This document shows positions 1 to 6,334 of a DNA stretch of 18,712 bases, one piece after another. The number at the start of each line of letters is the position of its first letter. The first letter of the stretch is position 1. Origin of the DNA: Wolbachia endosymbiont of Cylisticus convexus (GTDB lineage: Bacteria > Pseudomonadota > Alphaproteobacteria > Rickettsiales > Anaplasmataceae); the NCBI RefSeq assembly GCF_003344345.1, contig NZ_QPIP01000033.1, positions 1-18,712 of the forward strand. Reading direction: 5' to 3'. The notes below the pieces were generated by a model that saw only the letters and a list, made by a program, of their open reading frames with translations, had not been told where the DNA came from and did not search any database. A program made the position numbers and the translations under genes.

Positions 1-1
1 T

Positions 2-367
2 GCTTCAAGTAAAGAAATTGCTGAGAATTATCTGCTTGAGCTGGAAGGAAAATGGGGAGAAAAGTATCCTTTAGTTATAAAATCCTGGCAGAACAATTGG
101 GAAAACTTATCCAGTTATTTTAAGTATTCTGGGCCAGTTAGGAAGCTGATTTACACCACTAATCCAATTGAGGGGTTGCATAGACAAATCAGGAAATTTA
201 CTAAAACTAAGGGTTCATTTACTAGTACAAATGCCTTGTACAAACAGGTATATTGTGCTATAAAAAAGGTAGAGCAAAAGTGGATTATGGCTCTCCCTAA
301 TTGGGCTTTAACTATGTCTCAACTTGATATTTTCTTTCCAGATAGGTTGAAAATTGAGTTGAACTAA
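2..367 (+). pseudogene. IS256/Mutator-family transposase, C-terminal fragment
   Basis: The open frame runs in from the left edge of the window to the stop at 365-367, giving about 121 residues. It contains the stretch YTTNPIEGLHRQIRKFTKTKG (seen), the conserved C-terminal signature of IS256/Mutator DDE transposases, where the E of 'NPIEG' is expected to be the last catalytic acidic residue (family knowledge). The C-terminal tail ends naturally at FPDRLKIELN. The N-terminal two thirds lie outside the window, so whether the element is intact cannot be told. The right end of the element probably lies between 368 and about 400, before sequence that looks like a group II intron. An internal ATG at 176 is not the real start. 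Confidence 0.8.
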
Positions 368-394
368 AAATGCGGCTTGACACACTTTTTTGAA

Positions 395-510
395 CATTCC
401 CCGCAAGTACGGTTCTGTTGGGGGGATCATAGCAGTTAAACCTAATAGGAGGATTTAAAGTTATGATCTCTACCAGACAAAAATCTCTAGCCATAAGACA
501 TAAAGCCTAA
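395..510 (+). mobile_element. Probable group II intron remnant (pre-ORF hairpin arm plus first 15 codons of the reverse transcriptase)
   Basis: The stretch around 401-426 (GCAAGTACGGTTCTG followed by a G run) resembles the right arm of the conserved hairpin just upstream of the reverse-transcriptase ORF in bacterial group II introns. About 25 bases on there is a strong ribosome binding site (AGGAGG, 447-452) and an ATG at 463. The short frame reads MISTRQKSLAIRHKA and stops at 508-510, overlapping the purH stop codon on the other strand. It looks like the N-terminus of an intron-encoded protein cut off by a deletion. The left arm of the hairpin is missing, apparently replaced by the IS256 end. 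Recognition is from motif memory only. Confidence 0.4.
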
Positions 511-2018
511 TGGAAAAAACTGCGAACGCCAGTGAAAAACATAGCAATTTTATTTTCATTTGCAGCTTTTATCACATCTTGATCTTTCAGCGAGCCACCA
601 GGCTGAATTATAGCTGTTATTCCATGTTTTGCACTTTCTACTATGCTATCTGGGAATGGAAAAAATGCATCTGAAGCAAGCACTGCACCTTTACATTTTT
701 CACCTGCTTTTTTCACTGCAATGTTTACACTATCTATTCTGCTTGTTTGCCCTGCGCCGATGCCAATAGCACAACCATCTTTTGCTATAACTATTGCGTT
801 GGATTTCACATATTTACATACTTTCCAGGCAAAAATAAGATCTTCCTTTTCTTTTTCTGTTGTAGTGCATTCTGTTACTTGCTCTACTTTTATTGTGTGG
901 TTATTATTTTCTTGCACCAAAAATCCACCAACAACATTTTTAATTTTGTATTTCACATTTTGTTGAAAAGATTTATGAATAATCACTCTTAAGTTTTTCT
1001 TTCTTTGCAAAATGTTTAGTGCCTCATTGTTTACTGATGGTGCTATTACTACTTCCAAAAATATCTTGTTTAATTTTTCTGCTAGCTTTAAATCTATCTC
1101 CCGATTTAAGGCAACTATGCCACCAAAACTGCTTATTTCATCACACGATAGAGCCTTTTCATATATCTCCAAAGCACTATTGCCAACAGCAGCACCACAT
1201 GGGTTATTGTGCTTTATTATTACTGCTGCAGGCTCTTTAAACTCAGAAATTATGTTAAGTGCGGACTCTATATCTACTATATTATTATAACTCAACTCTT
1301 TTCCATGTACCTTCTCCAGTGGATATTTGCTAAATTGATTACTATAAAATGCAGCTTTTTGATGAGGATTTTCACCATACCTGAGTTTTTGTACTTTATG
1401 TCCATATAGTGCAAAAAACTCTGGCAATTCATTATTTTTACTCTGGGATAAAAACCAACTGTAAATATTAGAATCGTACTGCGCAGTAAGAGCAAACGCT
1501 TTAGTTGCCAAATGTTTTCTACATTCCAATGTTGTTTCATTGTTATTTTTTATCATCTCAGCTTTTAGTGCTTCATAATCTTGAGTGCTAGAAATGACTG
1601 AAGTAAAATGAAAATTTTTTGCTGCAGCTCTAATTAATGCCACTCCACCGATATCTATTTGCTCTATGATTTGCTCTTCACTTGAATCGCTATTCACCGT
1701 TTCCCAAAATGGATATAGGTTAGTTATAAGCAGGTCTATTAGCTCAATACCTAGATTTTGTATTTCCGTTTTGTGCTTTTCTCTATTGCAAAGTATTCCT
1801 CCATGAATTTTAGGGTGTAAAGTTTTTACTCTACCACCCAGTATCTCTGGAAATTGCGTATAATCTGAGACTTCTTGCGTTTTTATTCCGGCATCAGATA
1901 GCACTTTATAAGTATTGCCCGTTGAAAGAATTTCTATTTGTTGCTGCATTAGAAATGATGCAAGGTCAATTATATTTGTTTTATCATATACTGATATTAA
2001 AGCTCTTTTAATTTTCAT
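507..2018 (-). CDS. purH: Bifunctional AICAR formyltransferase / IMP cyclohydrolase
   Basis: PurH catalyses the last two steps of purine synthesis in the cytoplasm: formylation of AICAR with 10-formyl-tetrahydrofolate, then ring closure to IMP. The 503-residue product is slightly shorter than the roughly 530 of enterobacterial PurH but covers both domains. The N-terminal cyclohydrolase domain shows ALISVYDKTN (6-15) and GGRVKTLHPKIHGG (61-74). The transformylase domain shows RYGENPHQKA (213-222) and the catalytic KHNNPCGAA (K269, H270). The C-terminus ends in the usual IQPGGS...MFFTGVRSFFH. The start at 2018 fits the family N-terminus, although no clear Shine-Dalgarno is visible. It is the last gene of a minus-strand run (rpmI, rplT, fmt, purH), 80 bp after fmt. 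Its stop touches IS/intron debris. Confidence 0.97.
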   Translation of the reverse strand: MKIKRALISVYDKTNIIDLASFLMQQQIEILSTGNTYKVLSDAGIKTQEVSDYTQFPEILGGRVKTLHPKIHGGILCNREKHKTEIQNLGIELIDLLITNLYPFWETVNSDSSEEQIIEQIDIGGVALIRAAAKNFHFTSVISSTQDYEALKAEMIKNNNETTLECRKHLATKAFALTAQYDSNIYSWFLSQSKNNELPEFFALYGHKVQKLRYGENPHQKAAFYSNQFSKYPLEKVHGKELSYNNIVDIESALNIISEFKEPAAVIIKHNNPCGAAVGNSALEIYEKALSCDEISSFGGIVALNREIDLKLAEKLNKIFLEVVIAPSVNNEALNILQRKKNLRVIIHKSFQQNVKYKIKNVVGGFLVQENNNHTIKVEQVTECTTTEKEKEDLIFAWKVCKYVKSNAIVIAKDGCAIGIGAGQTSRIDSVNIAVKKAGEKCKGAVLASDAFFPFPDSIVESAKHGITAIIQPGGSLKDQDVIKAANENKIAMFFTGVRSFFH

Positions 2019-2098
2019 TTTTATATGGAAGGTTTTTTAAGATTATATCTAAGAAAAAGAAATTTAGCTATTACACTTCTGTACTAATTTAAAGTAGT

Positions 2099-2998
2099 TT
2101 ATTCTATAAATTTTTTTGTCACACTTGACTTTAAGCCACGAACGAAGTCTTCAATACTGCAAGGATTTCTTCCTTCCATTTGTACAACTTTAGGAATTAA
2201 AGTGCCACCTTTTAAACTTATATACAGATTATCGTTGATAATCTTGCCGTGTTCTGAAGCGAAAGCTTCAAAGTCAGCATCAAGTATCCTGATGCGTTTA
2301 TTTTCTATCTTAATGAATGCTTTTGGATAAAAAGCTTTAACTTTTCTATAAGCAACTTCACAGGTATCACTTAAGTAAATTTGATAGTCTTCTACTTTGT
2401 CAGCGTAACACGTGTCATTATCGTTCTGTTTTAAGGGAACCTGCTTTTCAATTTCGTTTAGTACTTCCAGCAATAAATCACTACCTAATTTAGACAGTTT
2501 GTCATGCAACGTCTTGTAATTATCGCTTTTTTCAATAAGAAGTTTTCTCTGTTTTAAAATAGGGCCAGAATCTAATCCCTCATCCAATTGCATGATACTG
2601 ACACCAGTTTCTTGATTCCCTGCTAAAATTGCATGCTGTATAGGAGATGCACCGCGCCACCTGGGCAGCAATGAAGGATGAATATTAATACAACCATATT
2701 TGGGAATATTCAAAATTCCTTTTGGTAGTATCAATCCATACGCAGCAACAACTGCAACGTCTGGCTTAAAATTTCTAAACTTTTCTTCCTCTACTGGAGA
2801 TTTTAGAGAGGCAGGGATACATACCTCCATGTCACCTTTTTCAGCAACAACATGTACTGGAGATTTTGTTAGCCTCTGCCCACGCCCTGAAGGTTTTGGT
2901 GCCTTGGTATATACTGCTACTATTTTGTTGTGCGATTTCAATAGTAAGCTTAACGTACTAACTGCAAACTCCGGTGACCCCATGAAAATAATTCTCAT
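2099..2998 (-). CDS. fmt: Methionyl-tRNA formyltransferase
   Basis: Fmt transfers a formyl group from 10-formyl-tetrahydrofolate to Met-tRNAfMet for translation initiation. The 299-residue protein begins [13 protein letters not shown], the typical start. The active site is visible as [18 protein letters not shown] (103-120) with N105 and H107, and D143 in [11 protein letters not shown], matching the N-H-D catalytic set of the family. The C-terminal OB-fold region follows, from about residue 205. It starts 19 bp after rplT and runs towards purH on the same strand, so co-transcription is likely; purH uses the same folate cofactor. No obvious Shine-Dalgarno precedes the ATG. The gene appears intact. 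Confidence 0.96.
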   Translation of the reverse strand: MRIIFMGSPEFAVSTLSLLLKSHNKIVAVYTKAPKPSGRGQRLTKSPVHVVAEKGDMEVCIPASLKSPVEEEKFRNFKPDVAVVAAYGLILPKGILNIPKYGCINIHPSLLPRWRGASPIQHAILAGNQETGVSIMQLDEGLDSGPILKQRKLLIEKSDNYKTLHDKLSKLGSDLLLEVLNEIEKQVPLKQNDNDTCYADKVEDYQIYLSDTCEVAYRKVKAFYPKAFIKIENKRIRILDADFEAFASEHGKIINDNLYISLKGGTLIPKVVQMEGRNPCSIEDFVRGLKSSVTKKFIE

Positions 2999-3017
2999 GT
3001 TTTTAAGTGTTTTTGCT

Positions 3018-3383
3018 TTAAGAATTTTCTGCTAACTTGCTATTTACAGTTTCTATTAATTTAGCAAAATTATCCTTATAATTAACAGCCATCTCAGCAA
3101 GAATTTTTCTGTTTAAATCAATTTTAGCAAGTTTAAGACCATGCATAAACCTACCATAAGTAAGCCCATGTTCTCTTGCTGCTGCATTAATACGTATTAT
3201 CCACAAGCCACGAAAATCACGTTTGCGATTTCTTCTATCTCTATAAGCGTACTGCAGTGCTTTTTCAACTCTTTGTAATGCAATTCTATAACAATTCTTT
3301 GCCCGTCCTCTATAACCCTTTGCTAATTTCAATATCTTTTTATGACGAGCATGAGTATTGACTCCACGTTTTACCCGAGCCAT
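3018..3383 (-). CDS. rplT: 50S ribosomal protein L20
   Basis: L20 binds 23S rRNA early in large-subunit assembly. The 121-residue product is the normal size (about 118) and carries the characteristic basic N-terminus [33 protein letters not shown] followed by [19 protein letters not shown] and [14 protein letters not shown] strong Shine-Dalgarno (GGAGGT, complement of 3394-3399) precedes the ATG by about 10 bases. It lies 21 bp downstream of rpmI, the classical L35-L20 pair; the infC gene that often heads this operon is not in this position. Confidence 0.97.
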   Translation of the reverse strand: MARVKRGVNTHARHKKILKLAKGYRGRAKNCYRIALQRVEKALQYAYRDRRNRKRDFRGLWIIRINAAAREHGLTYGRFMHGLKLAKIDLNRKILAEMAVNYKDNFAKLIETVNSKLAENS

Positions 3384-3404
3384 TTTTATTTTACCTCCAT
3401 TTTA

Positions 3405-3611
3405 TTAAACACCATAAGGCATATAAAGTTTAACTATACGCGAGTCAGATTTATTGAGAATTGCTGTGCCGCGCTGATTACGAATATTAGATTTACTTCT
3501 CTTTATCATGCCATGCCTTTTGCCTGACTGAGTAGAGATGACTTTACCCTTAGCTGTAAGGTGAAAGCGCTTTTTAACAGAAGATTTAGTTTTTAATTTT
3601 ATTTTTGTCAT
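3405..3611 (-). CDS. rpmI: 50S ribosomal protein L35
   Basis: The 68-residue basic protein [24 protein letters not shown]...GKRHGM is a standard L35 (65-68 residues). It is the first gene of the rpmI-rplT-fmt-purH run on the minus strand. The start codon is preceded by a short AGGAT. The roughly 90 bp upstream (3612-3701) separates it from the PAS protein gene and is AT-rich with no recognised leader structure; in many bacteria this operon is autoregulated by L20, but I see no clear L20-binding fold here. Confidence 0.96.
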   Translation of the reverse strand: MTKIKLKTKSSVKKRFHLTAKGKVISTQSGKRHGMIKRSKSNIRNQRGTAILNKSDSRIVKLYMPYGV

Positions 3612-3701
3612 ATCCTAAACAAATTTACAAACACCACTATCTAGTTCCTTAGTAGTATGAGTATAGATAATTTTATTAGAGAATCAAATTAAAATTATAT
3701 T

Positions 3702-4157
3702 CTAAAGGAGCTTAAATGTAATTACGCCTAATATATGTGTTATACCTTCTTTATCCCCAATTGGCAACAATACTTGCCTCATTTTAACACTTTCACTTTC
3801 TTCCTCTTCGTTAATTAGGCATTTACTTTCTATTACAGTCTCAAGTTTATCAATAACTGCATCTATTTTATATAGCCGCAAAAATGGTGCATCAATTGCA
3901 TATTTATTATCGATGTACATCTTTTTTTCAAAACCATAGAATTCAATAGCTTTTTCTCCTGCACTTTCACAAACATAACCTCGATCTTTAACTTCAATGA
4001 TAAAACAATGCTGCCATGATTCCATGATTTCTGCAGTGTCTATTTCATGTCTTTCTGGCCATTCCCTATCTGATCCTTTTATATCACTCCAATGTTGAGT
4101 AACTACATTCACTATTCTTCTTTCTTTGCCTGCATAATTTTCCATTCCAAATTCCAC
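3702..4157 (-). CDS. PAS_5-type (alphaproteobacterial PAS) domain protein
   Basis: A protein of about 151 residues with the pattern QHWSDIKGSDREWPERHEIDTAEIMESWQHCFIIEV (roughly 21-56), then a 'Y..AGEKAIEFYGFE' segment. This is the layout of the PAS_5 family common in alphaproteobacteria: W, then P-x-R, 'ID...I', then the start of the sensory fold. Family members are usually single-domain cytoplasmic proteins of unknown partner. There is no kinase, DNA-binding or membrane segment. The longest frame starts at GTG 4157; an in-frame ATG at 4145 (MENYAGKE) is a plausible alternative. It is on the same strand as, and upstream of, rpmI, with 90 bp between. The family call is by pattern; the function is unknown. 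Confidence 0.75.
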   Translation of the reverse strand: MEFGMENYAGKERRIVNVVTQHWSDIKGSDREWPERHEIDTAEIMESWQHCFIIEVKDRGYVCESAGEKAIEFYGFEKKMYIDNKYAIDAPFLRLYKIDAVIDKLETVIESKCLINEEEESESVKMRQVLLPIGDKEGITHILGVITFKLL

Positions 4158-4218
4158 ATATAAAACACAGATATGAGGTAAATTTATCGTGAATGTATTG
4201 ATTTTTTCTTACTAAAGG

Positions 4219-4371
4219 ATGTACGTTATTGAAAATTCTCATCCTGCTTGCACAATAAGTAATGATACATTAAGTATAATAATTAGAACATCAAAATTAT
4301 TAAATGAGGAAATTATAAAAAAAAGTACTAAAAAGAATTCTATTAAAGAGTATTTGGAATATTTTGGCTAA
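4219..4371 (+). CDS. Small ORF, 50 aa, hypothetical or gene remnant
   Basis: An ATG at 4219 opens a 50-codon frame ending in TAA at 4369-4371. The product begins MYVIENSHPACTISNDTLS and ends KEYLEYFG: mixed, soluble-looking, with a lysine-rich middle. A TAA lies two codons upstream in the same frame. The purine-rich AAAGG abuts the ATG, too close to be a normal ribosome binding site. Composition looks protein-like, but it may be the C-terminal scrap of a lost gene. I do not recognise it. It overlaps by four bases the end of the broken membrane-protein copy on the other strand. Confidence 0.25.
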   Translation: MYVIENSHPACTISNDTLSIIIRTSKLLNEEIIKKSTKKNSIKEYLEYFG

Positions 4372-4958
4372 TTAATACAATTATCTCTACTTTCTAAGGT
4401 TATTACATTTAATAAATTACTAGATGGAGTTTCTTCTTTAGACCTACTATGGCCTTTACTTTTTCTATTACAAAACCAATATTTAAATGGTACAGCTGCT
4501 ACCACTGCTAACATACCTACTGTTAACACTCCCATATTTTCCTTGTTTGATCGAGATGTTCCCAATAATTTAGGCCTTCTCACATTCGTATCACGAAGTA
4601 TAAGACTATCTAAAATATTTGTCATATTTTTAACATTTTCTATATTTTGTGTCATAATTTTATGACTAGCATTTGACTTTTTTATTTCTTCTATTACTTA
4701 TTTTAAGTCTGATAGTTCTGTTGTTGCACTTTCAATAGCACTAGCTTCCAGCTTTTGCAAACTCTCCTTACTCGAAAACCCTTTGAGATATTTTTCATAA
4801 AATTCTTTGGCATTACATCTTTTATAACTTTGTATTTCTCCATTCTTAAGATCAGAAACAATATCATCAATCATCGATCGATAATTTACTTTGGGATTTT
4901 CTGCATGCACTATTTCTCCTTCAGCAACAAGCATACGATAAGATGAATCATCAAGCAT
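4368..4958 (-). pseudogene. Shortened second copy of the 335-aa membrane protein, split by one in-frame stop
   Basis: Two open segments, 4958-4698 (86 aa) and 4655-4368 (95 aa), lie in the same reading frame. They are separated only by a TAA at 4700-4698 and 14 codons (VIEEIKKSNASHKI). Read through, they make about 195 residues that follow the neighbouring 335-aa protein in order. 'GEIVHAENP...LKNGEIQ...EFYEKYLKG' matches its 'GEVKSIETP...LKSRKIQ...EFKERYLKK'. 'KKSNASHKIMTQNI' matches 'VRSNASNGIATENI'. 'ILDSLILRDTNVRRPKLLG' matches 'VLEHPIFNSTDVEGPKLPE', and a transmembrane segment with a basic cytoplasmic-type flank follows in both. The first 60 residues, the middle and the C-terminal tail are lost. 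A perfect anti-16S sequence (GGAGGTGAT) sits 14 bases before the ATG, a long spacing. Whether the 86-aa piece is still made is unknown. Confidence 0.7.
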
Positions 4959-4985
4959 AATTGAGTTTTAAATCACCTCCTCCCA

Positions 4986-5078
4986 ATAGAGAGAAAGACT
5001 TATAAAATTTTTTGTAAATAATAATCATAAGCAAGTTCCTTCTTCTTCTTTGATTCCAAAGCATTACAAATGCTGGTA
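4986..5078 (+). pseudogene. Duplicated fragment of the alaS 5' end
   Basis: This stretch repeats alaS positions about 6350-6458 (codons about 7-42) with a handful of substitutions and one 17-base deletion. Both copies share GAGAAAG, TATAAAATTTTTTG, TAAATAATAATCAT, GCAAGTTCCTTCTTCT and TTACAAATGCTGGTA in the same order. It contains no start codon in frame and is noncoding debris. With the broken membrane-protein copy on its left, it reproduces the divergent layout of 5133-8917, showing that both were copied together. Confidence 0.85.
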
Positions 5079-5096
5079 GAGCTTAAGGTGCATCCT

Positions 5097-5122
5097 TGTG
5101 ATGGCACTGTTGTGCCATCACA
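5097..5122. terminator. Perfect 11-bp hairpin downstream of the 335-aa membrane protein gene
   Basis: TGTGATGGCAC (5097-5107) and GTGCCATCACA (5112-5122) are perfect complements around a TGTT loop. It lies 10 bases beyond the stop of the minus-strand gene ending at 5133, where a transcription terminator would be expected. There is no clear T-run on either side, so an intrinsic terminator is only one reading; an mRNA-stabilising 3' hairpin is another. Confidence 0.45.
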
Positions 5123-5132
5123 CTCTGGGGTT

Positions 5133-6140
5133 TTACTCGATGCTAATTTGAGAAGATAGATGCGCTACTGATGTAGCATTGCTGAGCAAAGATTCTCTTT
5201 CTTCTGCTTCTGGTGTAGCTCTGGAATGCTCAAGTTGAGCTTGCTCAAAAAGGCTTGCCGTCTCACCATTGCTCCTCTGTGCTTTTTCAACATCGTAGCT
5301 GCCTTCCCTATTTTTTCTGTGCCATATAAAGTATCCTAATCCTGCAAAAGCTACTGCCAGCACTCCACCCAATATACCACCAGCAATCCCTGCTACTGAT
5401 ATTCTTATATATTGTCCTCCATTTATTTCCGGTAATTTAGGCCCTTCCACATCCGTACTATTAAATATAGGATGTTCTAATACTTCTTTTGAATTGCTAT
5501 CAAAACGGGAAACACTCCTTATATTTTCAGTCGCAATTCCATTGCTAGCATTTGATCTTACTACTTCTCCTACTACGTTGTTAATCTCTTTAGTAGTTGC
5601 TTTGCTTGATGCAAAATCGAATAATTCTGGCTCTTGTTTTTTTAAAGGAGCTGGTTCTATAGTTACATATTCACTATCTTCTTTCATCTGATAATCAACC
5701 CCTTCAGCAGTAGATCTTCTCAATTGGTTAATTTGCATATTTTCATCAATTATTTCTTTTAGCTCTTGTGTTACTTCCTTATCCCAAAGCTTTTTTAGAT
5801 ATCTTTCCTTAAATTCTCTATAATCATATTCTTTATTATTTTGTATTTTTCTACTCTTAAGACCTAAAATAATTCCATTTATTATCGATTCACAAATTGC
5901 TTGAGGAGTTTCTATTGATTTTACTTCTCCTGTAACAAAGCCTATCTGAGCTACTCTAGAAGATATAGAGAGGTAGTCTATTGTTAAATCCTTTCCTTTA
6001 ATTGAAAATTCTATCCTTCTGTTTTGTTCTATACTTTCCAAATCAGATGCAATTCTAATTGTTGGACTATCCATCTCCTGCTTATTTGTTGTTTCTCTCT
6101 TTCGCATGCTATTCTTAGTATTTTGGAATTCTTTTGGCAT
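5133..6140 (-). CDS. Single-pass membrane protein of unknown family (335 aa)
   Basis: I do not recognise this family. The start at 6140 is well supported by AAGGAG six bases before the ATG. Residues 1-245 are hydrophilic and charged, with a predicted helical middle (about 80-135, EFKERYLKKLWDKEVTQELKEIIDEN). Residues 246-273 form one glycine-rich transmembrane segment (SVAGIAGGILGGVLAVAFAGLGYFIW), followed by the positive flank HRKNR. A 60-residue Ser/Glu-rich tail ends the protein. There is no N-terminal signal peptide. The order (large soluble domain, one C-terminal anchor, basic stop-transfer, tail) is seen in many Wolbachia surface or host-exposed proteins, but that role is an inference. 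It is divergent from alaS across a 194-bp intergenic region, and a decayed paralogue lies just downstream. Confidence 0.75.
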   Translation of the reverse strand: MPKEFQNTKNSMRKRETTNKQEMDSPTIRIASDLESIEQNRRIEFSIKGKDLTIDYLSISSRVAQIGFVTGEVKSIETPQAICESIINGIILGLKSRKIQNNKEYDYREFKERYLKKLWDKEVTQELKEIIDENMQINQLRRSTAEGVDYQMKEDSEYVTIEPAPLKKQEPELFDFASSKATTKEINNVVGEVVRSNASNGIATENIRSVSRFDSNSKEVLEHPIFNSTDVEGPKLPEINGGQYIRISVAGIAGGILGGVLAVAFAGLGYFIWHRKNREGSYDVEKAQRSNGETASLFEQAQLEHSRATPEAEERESLLSNATSVAHLSSQISIE

Positions 6141-6235
6141 TTTATGCTCCTTAAATTAATTAATAAATATTACTACATATATGATGGATAAATTATTTTT
6201 GTCTATAATTTTATTAAGATTTTTACATAAAAATT

Positions 6236-6262
6236 ATATATATTATTCTAAATAATATATAT
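6236..6262. repeat. AT-only inverted repeat in the divergent intergenic region
   Basis: Twelve-base arms (6236-6247 and 6251-6262, core ATATATTATT / AATAATATAT) are perfectly complementary around a 3-base CTA spacer. It sits between the starts of the 335-aa protein gene and alaS. It could be an operator-like site or a hairpin, but in such AT-rich DNA chance is a serious alternative. Confidence 0.4.
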
Positions 6263-6281
6263 CAATATTTAGATTGATAAA

Positions 6282-6310
6282 TTGATTTTACTCTCATTAC
6301 AGCTTATTAT
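6282..6310 (+). promoter_or_regulatory. Candidate sigma-70 promoter of alaS
   Basis: TTGATT (6282-6287) and TATTAT (6305-6310) are separated by 17 bases, the ideal spacing, and match the -35 and -10 consensus at four and five of six positions. The ATG of alaS follows 24 bases after the -10 box, leaving a short leader of about 15-20 bases with no strong Shine-Dalgarno. Nothing like it survives in the duplicated alaS fragment at 4986-5078. Confidence 0.5.
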
Positions 6311-6334
6311 GCGTAGATAACCTCAGTAAAAACG

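Noticed and set aside
643..1409. Plus-strand ORFs opposite purH
   Set aside because: They lie wholly inside purH on the other strand and have low-complexity hydrophobic composition. They are shadows.
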